Shown in pieces: positions 1 through 8,266 of a stretch of DNA of 64,000 nucleotides (positions are counted from its first letter, which is position 1; each line of letters begins with the position of its first letter). A program made the translations under genes and the position numbers. The notes beneath the pieces are model-generated. The model saw nothing but the letters and a program-made list of their open reading frames with translations, did not search any database and had not been told where the DNA came from. The DNA comes from CBDBIG01 sp965205845 [NCBI: bacterium] (GTDB taxonomy: Bacteria > SAR324), in the NCBI GenBank assembly GCA_965205845.1, contig CBDBIG010000002.1, positions 558,001 through 622,000 of the forward strand, read 5' to 3'.

Positions 1-648
1 GGGAAAATGCTGCCTTACCTCTAAACGCGAAAAAGGAAGGGTTCCCTTGAGCCAATAGCCCCCAAAGCCCACCCCAACAAGGAACAATGCGCCGAAAATG
101 GCCAGCGAAAAGGCCCGTTTTCTACGAAAAATGCGCTCTTTTGCTCTTGCTAGCCCTTGGTGCATGTGCCTCCACATGCTGGGTCTGGTGGGGCCTACCT
201 CCCCCTCTAAACCGCTTAGAGAAATACCTTCTTCATCGCTTCCATGGCCCGTTTTGGCGGTCTTTTTATCCTTCTCAACGCTATTGCGCGGGGTGGGCTC
301 GCCAATTTCAAGCGTTTCAGCGTTTTCAGAGTCAATCTCAAAATGAGCCTCGCTTTCTGGAATGACTTCGAGGTTTTCTGCCCCCACTTCGCCAATTTCA
401 GAAGAGCCAGACAAATCTTCTAAGGGAAGGGATTCTGCCTCCTCTCCGAGGTTTAGGTCGATATCCCCCGTGTTTTCGGCCAAGGTTTCGTTTTCTAGGT
501 CAAGGTCTCCGACATCGGCAGAAGCAGATTTTGGGCTTTCAGCGAAAGAAAAATCAATCGCCCCGTCGTCCCCCCATGACACGTCTTCACTGTCTGCGCC
601 GCCTTGCTCCTCAAGAGGGGGCAAATCGCTGGTTGAATTTTGTGCCAT
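1..648 (-). CDS. Acidic single-TM protein, C-terminus cut by window edge
   Basis: The minus-strand frame opens with ATG at 648 and stays open for 216 codons to base 1, so the gene continues outside the window. The first ~165 residues are very acidic and low in complexity (many Glu/Asp/Ser, recurring short EI/DL motifs). A basic patch (RAKERIFRRKR) and one hydrophobic segment (FSLAIFGALFLVGVGFGGYW, about residues 182-201) follow, then the chain breaks off. This arrangement fits a protein anchored once in the inner membrane, with a cytoplasmic acidic tail and a periplasmic domain that cannot be seen here. Family unknown; acidic-tail membrane proteins such as the DUF3426 type look similar, but no zinc ribbon is present at the N-terminus. 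A weak AGGG ribosome site lies just upstream. It may be co-transcribed with the minus-strand gene beginning at 2419. Confidence 0.7.
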   Translation of the reverse strand, partial: MAQNSTSDLPPLEEQGGADSEDVSWGDDGAIDFSFAESPKSASADVGDLDLENETLAENTGDIDLNLGEEAESLPLEDLSGSSEIGEVGAENLEVIPESEAHFEIDSENAETLEIGEPTPRNSVEKDKKTAKTGHGSDEEGISLSGLEGEVGPTRPSMWRHMHQGLARAKERIFRRKRAFSLAIFGALFLVGVGFGGYWLKGTLPFSRLEVRQHFP

Positions 649-766
649 AATACCCTACGTGCGCCGTTAAGATTCGTTTAAATCCCTTTTATTCTTCTCA
701 CCATGGCGGTGCAAGGATTGTTCAAAACCAGCATACTTTGTGCAATAAACCCCGTACTCAAGGGCG

Positions 767-2419
767 TTATTTTTTACCGCCACGGCTAACCTTGGCAGCC
801 TTTTTTAAACGGGCTGCCCGCAAAAGCCATGCAACGGCCTCGGGCAAGTGATCAAACACATGGCCGCCCCTTGCGCTAAAGTTGGCAGGGAGGTTTATTT
901 CGGTGGTTTTGCCTTTGCCTGTACGCACTAGCAGCGGGATCACACCATGCTCGGATCCACATTGCAGGTCGCTTGCTTGGTCGCCAATCATCCATGCATT
1001 GTGTATCCTCAAGCCATGGTCGTTGCAAGCACGCAACAACATACCCACAGCGGGTTTGCGATCGGGGTGCTTACGCCGATAAATTCCTTGGCCGTCTGGA
1101 TGATGGGGGCAGTAATAATGGGCATCAAACCGCGCTTTGTGTCGGGCCAGCTGGGCCTGGAGCTGCTTGGCGCTCTCATTCACAAAGCCTTCATCAACAA
1201 TGCCCCGCGCCACCGCCGATTGATTGCTAACAACCACCACGGCATGGCCACTGTCGTTGAGTTGTTTGATGGCTTCGCCCACCCCCTCAAGCAATTCCAC
1301 CTGCTTTAAGTCGCTTAAATAGTGCACATCCTCGATCAGTACGCCATCGCGATCTAAAAACACAGGAGGCAATGCTTGGTTAAAGGCGGGTTTTTTGCGT
1401 GGCGGATTGGGGGTATTTGGGAGTGGTGGCGGGCTAGGGTAACCCGCCTTGGCCACCTTGGCCAAAAACCTGCGATTAAGGGGGGTAAAATCTGCTGGTA
1501 ATAATGGAAAGCGCCAGCGCTTGTGTGCCCACAGGTAGGCTTCCGGGCAGCGTCTAATTTCGGATTCAAGGGCTTGGTGTAACGCCTGCGCATGGTACAA
1601 AATAATCTCTTCTTTGCTGGTATTGGGTGGTGCAGGAGGCATGGCCATAAACGAAAGGCGATAACGCCCATTTGGCTGGCGGATGCTATAACTATGCACC
1701 AGCGAGGTGTTGGTGCGTTGTGCAAGCAAGCTCGATCCTGGGGCGATGCTTGACAGTTGTCCAAAAAAATAAACCCAGTACTGCTTGCGGCTGTAGTGTT
1801 GGTCGGATAGCAGGCACAGCACCTGGTTTTTTTGCCTTAAAACACCCAATAAACCGCGCATGCCCTGCTTTTTGCTAATGGTTACAGCATTTTTTCTGCG
1901 GTAGTGGTTCACCCAACGATCGACCCAAGTATGGTTCAAGTACCCCGTATACACCTTCACGTTAAAGCCATAATGGTGCAGGGCAGGGCAAATCCACTCC
2001 CAATGGCCAAAATGCCCTCCTTGAACAATCACATTTTTGCCTTTGTCTAATTCAGTTTGAATAATCTCCATTCCGTCGAGCACCACATGCCGCATAAATG
2101 CCTTTTTGCTTAGGCGGTTGAGGGCAAACATCTGCAACATATGCCCTGCTTGATTGCGGTAGGTTTGTTTTGCAAGTTGGCGGCGCTCTGTGTCAGACCA
2201 TTCGGGAAAGGCATAGGCAATGGTTTGTAGGGTGGCTTTGACTTGTTTGGTGGCTGTGTAATAAAAAAGAGCCCCCAGTAAGCGTCCTATAGCGGTTGCG
2301 AGCGGTAGCGGCGCAAGCCAAAGAAAAAGCAGTACGGGCATGGCTAGAATGGTTATCAGGCAATGTCGTAGGGCTTTTTTGTACATCATCAATAAGTTCA
2401 AAGTAGGTGCAAGTGCCAT
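767..2419 (-). CDS. Fused lipid A acyltransferase (LpxL/HtrB-like) and heptose-bisphosphate phosphatase (GmhB-like)
   Basis: One 550-residue chain carries two LPS-pathway domains. Residues ~15-315 form a LpxL/HtrB-type acyltransferase: N-terminal hydrophobic anchor (20-55), catalytic HX4E motif HFGHWE at 136-141, and the conserved HKRW/RF stretch at 299-304. Residues ~350-535 form a HAD phosphatase of the GmhB/HisB-N type: DRDG at 356-359 (nucleophile D356), SNQ at 398-400, and IGDQASD at 478-484. GmhB removes the C7 phosphate of heptose 1,7-bisphosphate in ADP-heptose synthesis, while LpxL adds secondary acyl chains to lipid A at the inner membrane. The usual GmhB zinc loop is only partly present: CPHH at 437-440 is there, but the later CxC pair is replaced by a His-Pro-Asp-Arg stretch. 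A Pro-rich linker (328-341) joins the halves. Both active sites look intact; the combined function is inferred. Confidence 0.85.
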   Translation of the reverse strand: MALAPTLNLLMMYKKALRHCLITILAMPVLLFLWLAPLPLATAIGRLLGALFYYTATKQVKATLQTIAYAFPEWSDTERRQLAKQTYRNQAGHMLQMFALNRLSKKAFMRHVVLDGMEIIQTELDKGKNVIVQGGHFGHWEWICPALHHYGFNVKVYTGYLNHTWVDRWVNHYRRKNAVTISKKQGMRGLLGVLRQKNQVLCLLSDQHYSRKQYWVYFFGQLSSIAPGSSLLAQRTNTSLVHSYSIRQPNGRYRLSFMAMPPAPPNTSKEEIILYHAQALHQALESEIRRCPEAYLWAHKRWRFPLLPADFTPLNRRFLAKVAKAGYPSPPPLPNTPNPPRKKPAFNQALPPVFLDRDGVLIEDVHYLSDLKQVELLEGVGEAIKQLNDSGHAVVVVSNQSAVARGIVDEGFVNESAKQLQAQLARHKARFDAHYYCPHHPDGQGIYRRKHPDRKPAVGMLLRACNDHGLRIHNAWMIGDQASDLQCGSEHGVIPLLVRTGKGKTTEINLPANFSARGGHVFDHLPEAVAWLLRAARLKKAAKVSRGGKK

Positions 2420-2452
2420 TTTTTAAGGCAATTGGTCTGGTTCAACGGCTCC

Positions 2453-3121
2453 TTAAAAGCGCATGGCAAATACCTTGGCGTTTATCGACAGCGCATTCCC
2501 ATGGGGGGTTTGGATTAAACCCATGGCTAAAAAAGGTGTATTGGGCTCAGCATGGCGCAGTTTACCAATGTGCAAATGCTCGCTACCCGTGGCTTGGGGC
2601 CCATCGTTCACAAACACGGCAGGAGATTGGGTGGCATCCGCAAGGTTAAAGGTAATGCCACTAAACACCAAATAAAGCCCTACGCCTAAACCCACTAGAC
2701 CTCCATAGGTTGCACCAGTCACAGCTTCGCTCCTTGTGTTTTCGGGGGAAGAAGGGTTGTCGGCAGCAACCACCACAGCGGCTGCGCCCAGCAACGCCCC
2801 TGTGGCAGAACCCCAAGCCACATTAAAAAAAACGTTCTTCATCACGGGTGGTGAACGTAACCTTGCAGGTTTCAGAGGTGCTGAGGTTTGCTGAGCCCAT
2901 GCCGAGGGTGACACTATAGCTAGGGCGAGGCAAAAACATGCCATGCCACGCACGGTTAGTCTCACACAATAAAGAAAAATCCAGACAGCCAACGGTTTTT
3001 TGGGGGTACGGTCCTTTTGCTTGTACCTTGAATTGTAGGCGCAACCACCCATCGTGTTTTGAAAAAAACGTGCTGTATGCTTAAGCAAATTTGCTCGCGA
3101 CATAAAAATTACCATCATCAA
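2453..3121 (-). CDS. Secreted glycine-zipper membrane protein, paralogue A
   Basis: Unrecognised 222-residue protein. A signal peptide-like stretch ends in SPSAWAQQ near residue 77, so the functional start may be an internal Met (for example residue 60) and the first 50 residues may be untranslated. Two glycine-rich hydrophobic helices follow (about 100-120 and 135-158, with GATGALLGAAA- and GGLVGLGVG-like spacing), separated by a short polar loop containing NPSSPEN. The C-terminal ~65 residues are polar and end in Phe. Glycine zippers of this sort occur in outer-membrane lipoproteins and pore or anchor proteins. The next gene (3210-3899) has the same design and a similar loop, so the two are tandem paralogues. 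Function unknown. Confidence 0.55.
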   Translation of the reverse strand: MMMVIFMSRANLLKHTARFFQNTMGGCAYNSRYKQKDRTPKKPLAVWIFLYCVRLTVRGMACFCLALAIVSPSAWAQQTSAPLKPARLRSPPVMKNVFFNVAWGSATGALLGAAAVVVAADNPSSPENTRSEAVTGATYGGLVGLGVGLYLVFSGITFNLADATQSPAVFVNDGPQATGSEHLHIGKLRHAEPNTPFLAMGLIQTPHGNALSINAKVFAMRF

Positions 3122-3209
3122 ACCATCATCAAATTGGCAGGTGCCATCATTATCAATACCCGCGATAGATGTTTAGCATCTTTGTAACAAACCACCGGTT
3201 TAGCCAGCA

Positions 3210-3899
3210 CTAAAACCACACGCGTAAACCAAGGGCAGGTTGACCTTGCATCACCACAGGTGCCATCACCCAACGGGGTTGTGGGGCAGAGACTAACCCA
3301 TAATGTAAGGGAGCTTTTGCCTGTAACAACGGGGGCACCAAGGGCAAACGACCGCCCTGCCCCACCAAGTCTAAAACACTTTTGGAGCCGCCTTCACGCC
3401 TTAGCGGGCTGATGCGGCGTAAGTCGACATGGAATGGGTTGATTGCTAGTAGCTCGAACGCATTGCCACCCAAGTTTTTGGTCGTGCTTTCATAGGGAAA
3501 TACCGCGGTGTTTTGCAGAATTACCACACCCACTCCAGCACCCACAATCGCCCCCCAGGCTGCCCCCAACAAGGTGGAATCGCTAAATTGATTGCTGGGG
3601 CTGCCTGGATCGGTCATCCAGACAGCCACCCCAACCAGCGCCCCCACTCCCATGCCACCTACGGTAGCCAAAAAATGGATGCGCATCGACAGTGGGCCAC
3701 GTTCTTGTGCTTTTGCTGCGGGTGAAAAAAGCGTGATAAGGCACAACACCAGCGTCCATAAGGCAATGGAATGCTTGAAGCCTTGTAGGCCACGGGGTTG
3801 CCTTAAGGGTTGGGTACGCTGCCAAAACGGAGCGAGCCCTTGCAAAATAAGTGGGGGTGGAACAGGATACCTTTGCATTGGTAACAAATTCATAGGCAA
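3210..3899 (-). CDS. Secreted glycine-zipper membrane protein, paralogue B
   Basis: Unrecognised 229-residue protein with the same plan as its neighbour at 2453-3121. A hydrophobic signal segment ends in SPAAKAQ near residue 65. Two glycine-zipper helices follow (VGGMGVGALVGVAVW and LLGAAWGAIVGAGVGVV), separated by a loop with TDPGSPSNQ that parallels the NPSSPEN loop of paralogue A. A polar C-terminal region ends in the aromatic residue Phe (LRVWF), which could act as an outer-membrane insertion signal, although no full beta-barrel is evident. The start is uncertain; several Met codons precede the signal region. Function unknown. Confidence 0.55.
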   Translation of the reverse strand: MPMNLLPMQRYPVPPPLILQGLAPFWQRTQPLRQPRGLQGFKHSIALWTLVLCLITLFSPAAKAQERGPLSMRIHFLATVGGMGVGALVGVAVWMTDPGSPSNQFSDSTLLGAAWGAIVGAGVGVVILQNTAVFPYESTTKNLGGNAFELLAINPFHVDLRRISPLRREGGSKSVLDLVGQGGRLPLVPPLLQAKAPLHYGLVSAPQPRWVMAPVVMQGQPALGLRVWF

Positions 3900-3990
3900 G
3901 GGTTAGGTAAAGTGATGTTCAAAAAGCAGATTTTTTGAACAACCATGAAGGTCTGTTTAGCGGGCCGCAGTTGCCCGTTAACAGGTCAAT

Positions 3991-4052
3991 GCAAAAAGCC
4001 TGCAAAAAGCCTGCAAAAAGCCTGCAAAAAGCCCGCAAAAAGCTTGCAAAAG
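3991..4052. repeat. 11-bp tandem repeat just past the uvrA stop codon
   Basis: The unit GCAAAAAGCCT is repeated about five and a half times with minor variants (GCCC, GCTT). It begins some 14 bp beyond the uvrA stop. Read on the uvrA strand, each unit ends in a T5 run. No strong terminator stem is evident. Confidence 0.9.
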
Positions 4053-4065
4053 GACTTTAATGCTT

Positions 4066-7000
4066 TTAAAGGGGGTTTTTTTGTGCCTCCAAAAGAGCAA
4101 GATAGGGTGCGGTGTTGGAATGCAGGGCATGCTCTGTTTGCGTTAACAAACTTGGGTGCCCAGCAAACAGCAACTCGCCACCTGCTGGGCCGCTGGCTGG
4201 TCCCAATTCGACCACGTAGTCCGCTCCACGTAAAATATCAAGTTGGTGTTCAATAACCAACACCGAGGCCCCGTTTTGGACCAATTTACGCAAGGTTCGC
4301 AACAAATTTTGAACGTCTTGATGGTGCAAGCCCGTGGTGGGTTCATCCAAAATAAACAAGGTGGTCTTGGCATCTTGGGAATGCAACGCACTTAGGAGCT
4401 TGATGCGCTGAGCTTCGCCGCCGCTAAGGGTATTGGCACTTTGGCCTAATTTTAAGTGACCGATGCCTGCAACGCAAGCCTCGGTAAAGCGTTGATGAAT
4501 GGGAGGAATCGCTTGAAACAGCGTGGCAGCCTCGGCCATATCCATTTTAAGCACGTCGGCAATGCTTTTGCCGCGATAGCGTACCTGCAAAGTTTCGTGA
4601 TTAAAGCGGCTCCCTTCGCATATTTCGCATACGGCTTGTGCATCGGGCAAAAACTGCATGTCTAAACGCCGTACCCCTTCACCCTGGCAAGCTTCGCAAC
4701 GTCCGCCATTCACATTAAAGCTAAAGCGGCTGGCTTGATAGCCACGGCGTTTGGCAGCGGGAGTGGCCGCAAACAAACTACGAATTTGTCCTAATGTCCC
4801 CAGTCTACCCCCGGGGGTAGAGCGTGAAGAACGCCCAAGGGGTTGTTGATTGATGGGCACCACCTTGCGCAGGCCTTCCCAGCCCGTTAAAGCGGCAAGA
4901 GGCAGTTGATCAAGGGGTTCTGCATTGAAACAGCGTTTTAAGGCAGGAAGGAGTACATCAAGCAACAAACTGCTTTTACCACTGCCTGAAACCCCACAAA
5001 ACACCACCAGCGCACCCAAAGGAATGCGCAAGGAGAGCTGTTTTAAATGATGGGCATATGCCCCTTGAACGTGCAAGCACGGCCGCTTATGCCCAAGGGG
5101 CGGGATGGGGCGTTCCCAAACAAACTCTTGGGCGTTTGCGCGTTTCATATTTTGTCGCAAGGCCTGGGCCGTGGGTGTGTCCTTGCCAAGCAATTCGGTG
5201 GGGAGACCTTGATGGAGGAGGTAGCCTCCCGCTTCCCCTGCTTTTGGGCCAATCTCAATCAAATACTCCGCCCGTTCAATCACCTGTAGATCGTGTTCCA
5301 CCACCACCACCGTGTTACCTTCTGCGCGTAAGCACTCAAGTACGTCAAGCAGTTGCGCAATCTCGCTGGGGTGCAGACCCGCGGTGGGTTCATCAAGCAC
5401 GTGAATCACGCCGCTGAGATGTGAACCTAGTTGGGTGGTAAGCTGAATACGCCTTAATTCGCCGCTTGAAAGGGTGGACAAGGGGCGCTGGAGTTGTAAA
5501 TGGGCAAGGCCTACCTCAACCAAGGCATTTAGACGATTTTTCACGCGGAGCAAGGCATCTTCAATGGCATGGGCCAGGGCAGTTGGCAGAGTGAGGGCAT
5601 TGAGCCAATTTTGAACATCACCCAAGGGTAGTTGGCATACTTGGGCAATGTTGTGTTGGTTTAAACGTGTAAAGCGGCCTAACTCGCCTAACCCTTCCCC
5701 CCCACACAGGGAACACGGATGCGGACGTAAAAAACGGCCAAGTATCTCGCGGCTACGCTCAGCACGGGTTTCGCGATAGCGGCGTTCTAAATTGGGGATA
5801 ATGCCTTCAAATGCTTCAAATGCTTCAAATGCCTCAAATACCTCAAATACCTCTTCTTTCGAGGGGGATATTGCCTTTGGTGGCGGATTTTGGGCTGTTG
5901 GACTTGCCGTCTTGGTGCTAGGTTTTTGAGCTTGTTTGGTGGTTTTGCGCTTAGCGTTGGCTGCGTGGGGCTTAGAGGGTTGTTTGGGCAATGGCGTGCT
6001 TGGGTGCATACCGTATAACAAGGCTTTTTGTTGGGCGGCGGTCAGCTGCTTAAAAGGGGTAAACACACTGAAACCGAGCTTTTGAGAGAGTTTTGAAAGC
6101 AGTGCTTGTGCGCCAGCCTCCCCCGCCCCGCGCCAGGGTGCCAATGCGCCTTCGGCCAAGTTTAAGTCTGCATTGGGTACAATCAGTGCTTCCTCGCCAT
6201 GCAGGGTGGCCCCCAACCCTTGGCATTTTGGGCAGGCTCCCAAGGGGTGGTTAAATGAAAATCTTTGGGTTTTGGGTGAGGGGTAGTGCACGCCGCAGGT
6301 CCAGCAACGTGGAAGTGCAGAAAACATTTGAATTTCTGCCTTTGCTTGCACCAAGTTTGCAGCGGGTAACCATACCATAAGGACGCTGCCATCTCCTTTG
6401 AGCAAAGCCAACTCAATGGCTTCGGCCAAGCGTTTGTGCAAGGTGCTTTCCTCACTTTGCCTTGCCTTACCCAAGACAAGGCGGTCTACCACAAGTTCTA
6501 GGCTGTCGATGGGTTCGGGCGGGGCTTCTTCAAGCAGGGCCATTTCGCCATTGACCCGTGCCCGCACAAAGCCCTCGCGGCGTAATTGGGCCCATTCTTG
6601 CTGAAAAAAAATGCGGGCTTGCTGGGAAGCGTCGCCTTGGTGAGACGGATGACGCGGAGCGCATACCAGCAAACGTGCGGGTTTAGGATGCTGTAGGGTA
6701 AACGCAGTAATTTCTTGGCGGGTGTAAGCGTGCAAGGCTTGGTTGCACCGACTGCAATAGGCCTGGCCTGCATGGGCAAACAGCAGGCGCAAATAATGCA
6801 AAATCTCACTGCTTGAGCCCACGGTTGAGCGTGGGTTAGGGCTATTGCGTGTTTGGCGAATGGCCACCGTGGGGCTTAGCCCTTCAATCGAATCCACCTG
6901 GGGGCGTGCAAATTGGTGCATGTAGCGCCGTACCGCAGGGGACAGCGTTTCCATGTAGCGTCGGCGTCCCTCGGCGTATAGCGTATCAAAGGCTAAGGAA

Positions 7001-7119
7001 GACTTACCCGCCCCAGATAGTCCCGTAATGACGGTTAGTTTGTTCTTGGGAATGCGAACATTAAGGTGTTTTAAATTGTGCTGATGGGCGCCAAAAATCT
7101 GAATCCATTCTTGATTCAT
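4066..7119 (-). CDS. uvrA: Excinuclease ABC subunit A
   Basis: UvrA is the damage-sensing ABC ATPase of nucleotide excision repair, acting with UvrB and UvrC in the cytoplasm. The 1017 residues contain both ATPase halves. The first has Walker A GLSGAGKSS at 33-41 and LSSGELRR plus VLDEPTAGLH at ~550-583. The second has GVSGSGKSS at 709-717 and LSGGEAQR plus ILDEPTTGLH at 898-932. Zinc-finger cysteines are at 272/275/296/299 and in the RCEACQGEG..CEICEG finger (808-835). The UvrB-interaction region (~130-260) is present, so this is not the shorter UvrA2 type. It is about 75 residues longer than the usual ~940. The extra length is a Lys/Pro/Ala-rich insert at ~375-438 ending in repeated EVFEAF units, inside the first signature region. 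It is followed upstream of topA by bamD on the same strand. Confidence 0.9.
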   Translation of the reverse strand: MNQEWIQIFGAHQHNLKHLNVRIPKNKLTVITGLSGAGKSSLAFDTLYAEGRRRYMETLSPAVRRYMHQFARPQVDSIEGLSPTVAIRQTRNSPNPRSTVGSSSEILHYLRLLFAHAGQAYCSRCNQALHAYTRQEITAFTLQHPKPARLLVCAPRHPSHQGDASQQARIFFQQEWAQLRREGFVRARVNGEMALLEEAPPEPIDSLELVVDRLVLGKARQSEESTLHKRLAEAIELALLKGDGSVLMVWLPAANLVQAKAEIQMFSALPRCWTCGVHYPSPKTQRFSFNHPLGACPKCQGLGATLHGEEALIVPNADLNLAEGALAPWRGAGEAGAQALLSKLSQKLGFSVFTPFKQLTAAQQKALLYGMHPSTPLPKQPSKPHAANAKRKTTKQAQKPSTKTASPTAQNPPPKAISPSKEEVFEVFEAFEAFEAFEGIIPNLERRYRETRAERSREILGRFLRPHPCSLCGGEGLGELGRFTRLNQHNIAQVCQLPLGDVQNWLNALTLPTALAHAIEDALLRVKNRLNALVEVGLAHLQLQRPLSTLSSGELRRIQLTTQLGSHLSGVIHVLDEPTAGLHPSEIAQLLDVLECLRAEGNTVVVVEHDLQVIERAEYLIEIGPKAGEAGGYLLHQGLPTELLGKDTPTAQALRQNMKRANAQEFVWERPIPPLGHKRPCLHVQGAYAHHLKQLSLRIPLGALVVFCGVSGSGKSSLLLDVLLPALKRCFNAEPLDQLPLAALTGWEGLRKVVPINQQPLGRSSRSTPGGRLGTLGQIRSLFAATPAAKRRGYQASRFSFNVNGGRCEACQGEGVRRLDMQFLPDAQAVCEICEGSRFNHETLQVRYRGKSIADVLKMDMAEAATLFQAIPPIHQRFTEACVAGIGHLKLGQSANTLSGGEAQRIKLLSALHSQDAKTTLFILDEPTTGLHHQDVQNLLRTLRKLVQNGASVLVIEHQLDILRGADYVVELGPASGPAGGELLFAGHPSLLTQTEHALHSNTAPYLALLEAQKNPL
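5801..5854. repeat. 9-bp in-frame repeat inside uvrA
   Basis: Six tandem 9-bp units (ATGCTTCAA and close variants) encode the EAF/EVF triplet run at UvrA residues ~424-438. The unit is a multiple of three, so copy-number change keeps the frame. Confidence 0.85.
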
Positions 7120-7175
7120 GCTTACAAGGCTCTTTGATTGAACAAAGTGCTTAAAAAAGGGTGTGTTTTTGGGGG

Positions 7176-7979
7176 TTAGGGTGGGGGTTTTGTGCCATAG
7201 TGTTGCTGGTATACATCAAGCCATTGCTGGGCTAACTCGTTTTCTTGCAAGCGTTGATGTGCCTCAATCATGCGCAACAGCGTTTTTTTTGCCACTGTGC
7301 TGTTGGGGTGGTACTTAAGCAGAAACAAATAGCGCCTTGTCGCTGCGGCATACAGGTTGTTGTCAAAATAAAAATCTCCCACCAGTTTTTCATGCTGGGC
7401 TAAAGCTTGGGTGGCCGCACGCTTAAACTGCCGTACTTCGGGCAGGTGTACGCTGTTGGGGTAGGCGAAATAAAAACGGTTGTAGGCCTGAATCAATGCG
7501 CGGTTGGCAGACATGTCGCGCTCAATGTCCTTTTGAGGGGTAAAAAGGCCGACCAAACTTTTGTTGTGTTGTACTTGAATCAATTGGCGCAGCACATAAG
7601 AGGACAGGTTGCTATTGGGGGTTTCGGACAAAAACAGTTGATAGTGAAGTTTGGAATCATCCCAGTTTTTGCGCAAAAAATTCACCTCACCCAGTTGTAG
7701 TTCTGCATAGCTCCCCAGAAGGCTGCGCAGTTGCTGTTGGGTAATGGTTTCTAACTTGCTGTTGCTTTCAGTATAAAAGCCTTGGTCGGCTAAGGAGATC
7801 GATTTTAAAAAAGCCAACCGTGGGGGATCGTTGGCTTCGGGGTCTTTCTCACCATCATTAACCTGAGTGGGGGTGGCCTGGCTGCAAGCGCTTAAGTTTG
7901 CGAGGCCAACCCATAACGCCAATAACGTGACCATGATGCGGGTAGGTTTCAGTTTTTTGCTGGGAAAGAATAAAGGCAT
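7176..7979 (-). CDS. bamD: Outer membrane assembly lipoprotein BamD (YfiO family)
   Basis: BamD is the TPR lipoprotein of the BAM complex, which folds beta-barrels into the outer membrane. The N-terminus has a hydrophobic signal (16-28) and a lipobox LSAC with lipidated Cys32, predicting anchoring to the outer membrane inner leaflet. The remaining ~230 residues are helical with TPR-like repeats. The stretch around QAYNRFYFAYPNSVHLPEV and the following repeat with LLKYHPNSTVAKKTLLRM are typical of the family. Length (267) is slightly above the ~245 of E. coli BamD. It sits between uvrA and topA on the same strand. Other tetratricopeptide lipoproteins are possible, but the motif set favours BamD. 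Confidence 0.8.
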   Translation of the reverse strand: MPLFFPSKKLKPTRIMVTLLALWVGLANLSACSQATPTQVNDGEKDPEANDPPRLAFLKSISLADQGFYTESNSKLETITQQQLRSLLGSYAELQLGEVNFLRKNWDDSKLHYQLFLSETPNSNLSSYVLRQLIQVQHNKSLVGLFTPQKDIERDMSANRALIQAYNRFYFAYPNSVHLPEVRQFKRAATQALAQHEKLVGDFYFDNNLYAAATRRYLFLLKYHPNSTVAKKTLLRMIEAHQRLQENELAQQWLDVYQQHYGTKPPP

Positions 7980-8091
7980 GGTCTGTAATGGGATGCGCGT
8001 TTGTTGCTGTGATTGAAGGGGTGGTTAAAAGAGGGGCTTGGGGAGCTCTACTACCGAGGGGGTTTTTCCAACCCTTCCTTTTTGGTGCTGG

Positions 8092-8266
8092 TTTTCTTGG
8101 AAGCAGCCACTTTGACCTTAGCTTTGCTTGGTGGCAGCCGTTTTCTTGGAAGCAGCCACTTTGACCTTAGCTTTGCTTGGTGGCAGCCGTTTTCTTGGAA
8201 GCAGCCACTTTGACCTTAGCTTTGCTTGGTGGCAGCCGTTTTCTTGGAAGCAGCCACTTTGACCTT
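8092..8266. repeat. 49-bp tandem repeat spanning the topA stop codon
   Basis: Units start at 8101, 8150, 8199 and 8248, giving about 3.6 copies of an exact 49-bp period. Each full copy contains the topA stop codon region (complement of ttagctttgcttggtggc). As 49 is not a multiple of three, extra copies lie in the 3' untranslated region in shifting frames. Confidence 0.95.

Noticed and set aside
4066-7119. UvrA2 or antibiotic-resistance-type UvrA paralogue
   Set aside because: The UvrB-interaction region and both zinc fingers are present, as in true UvrA.
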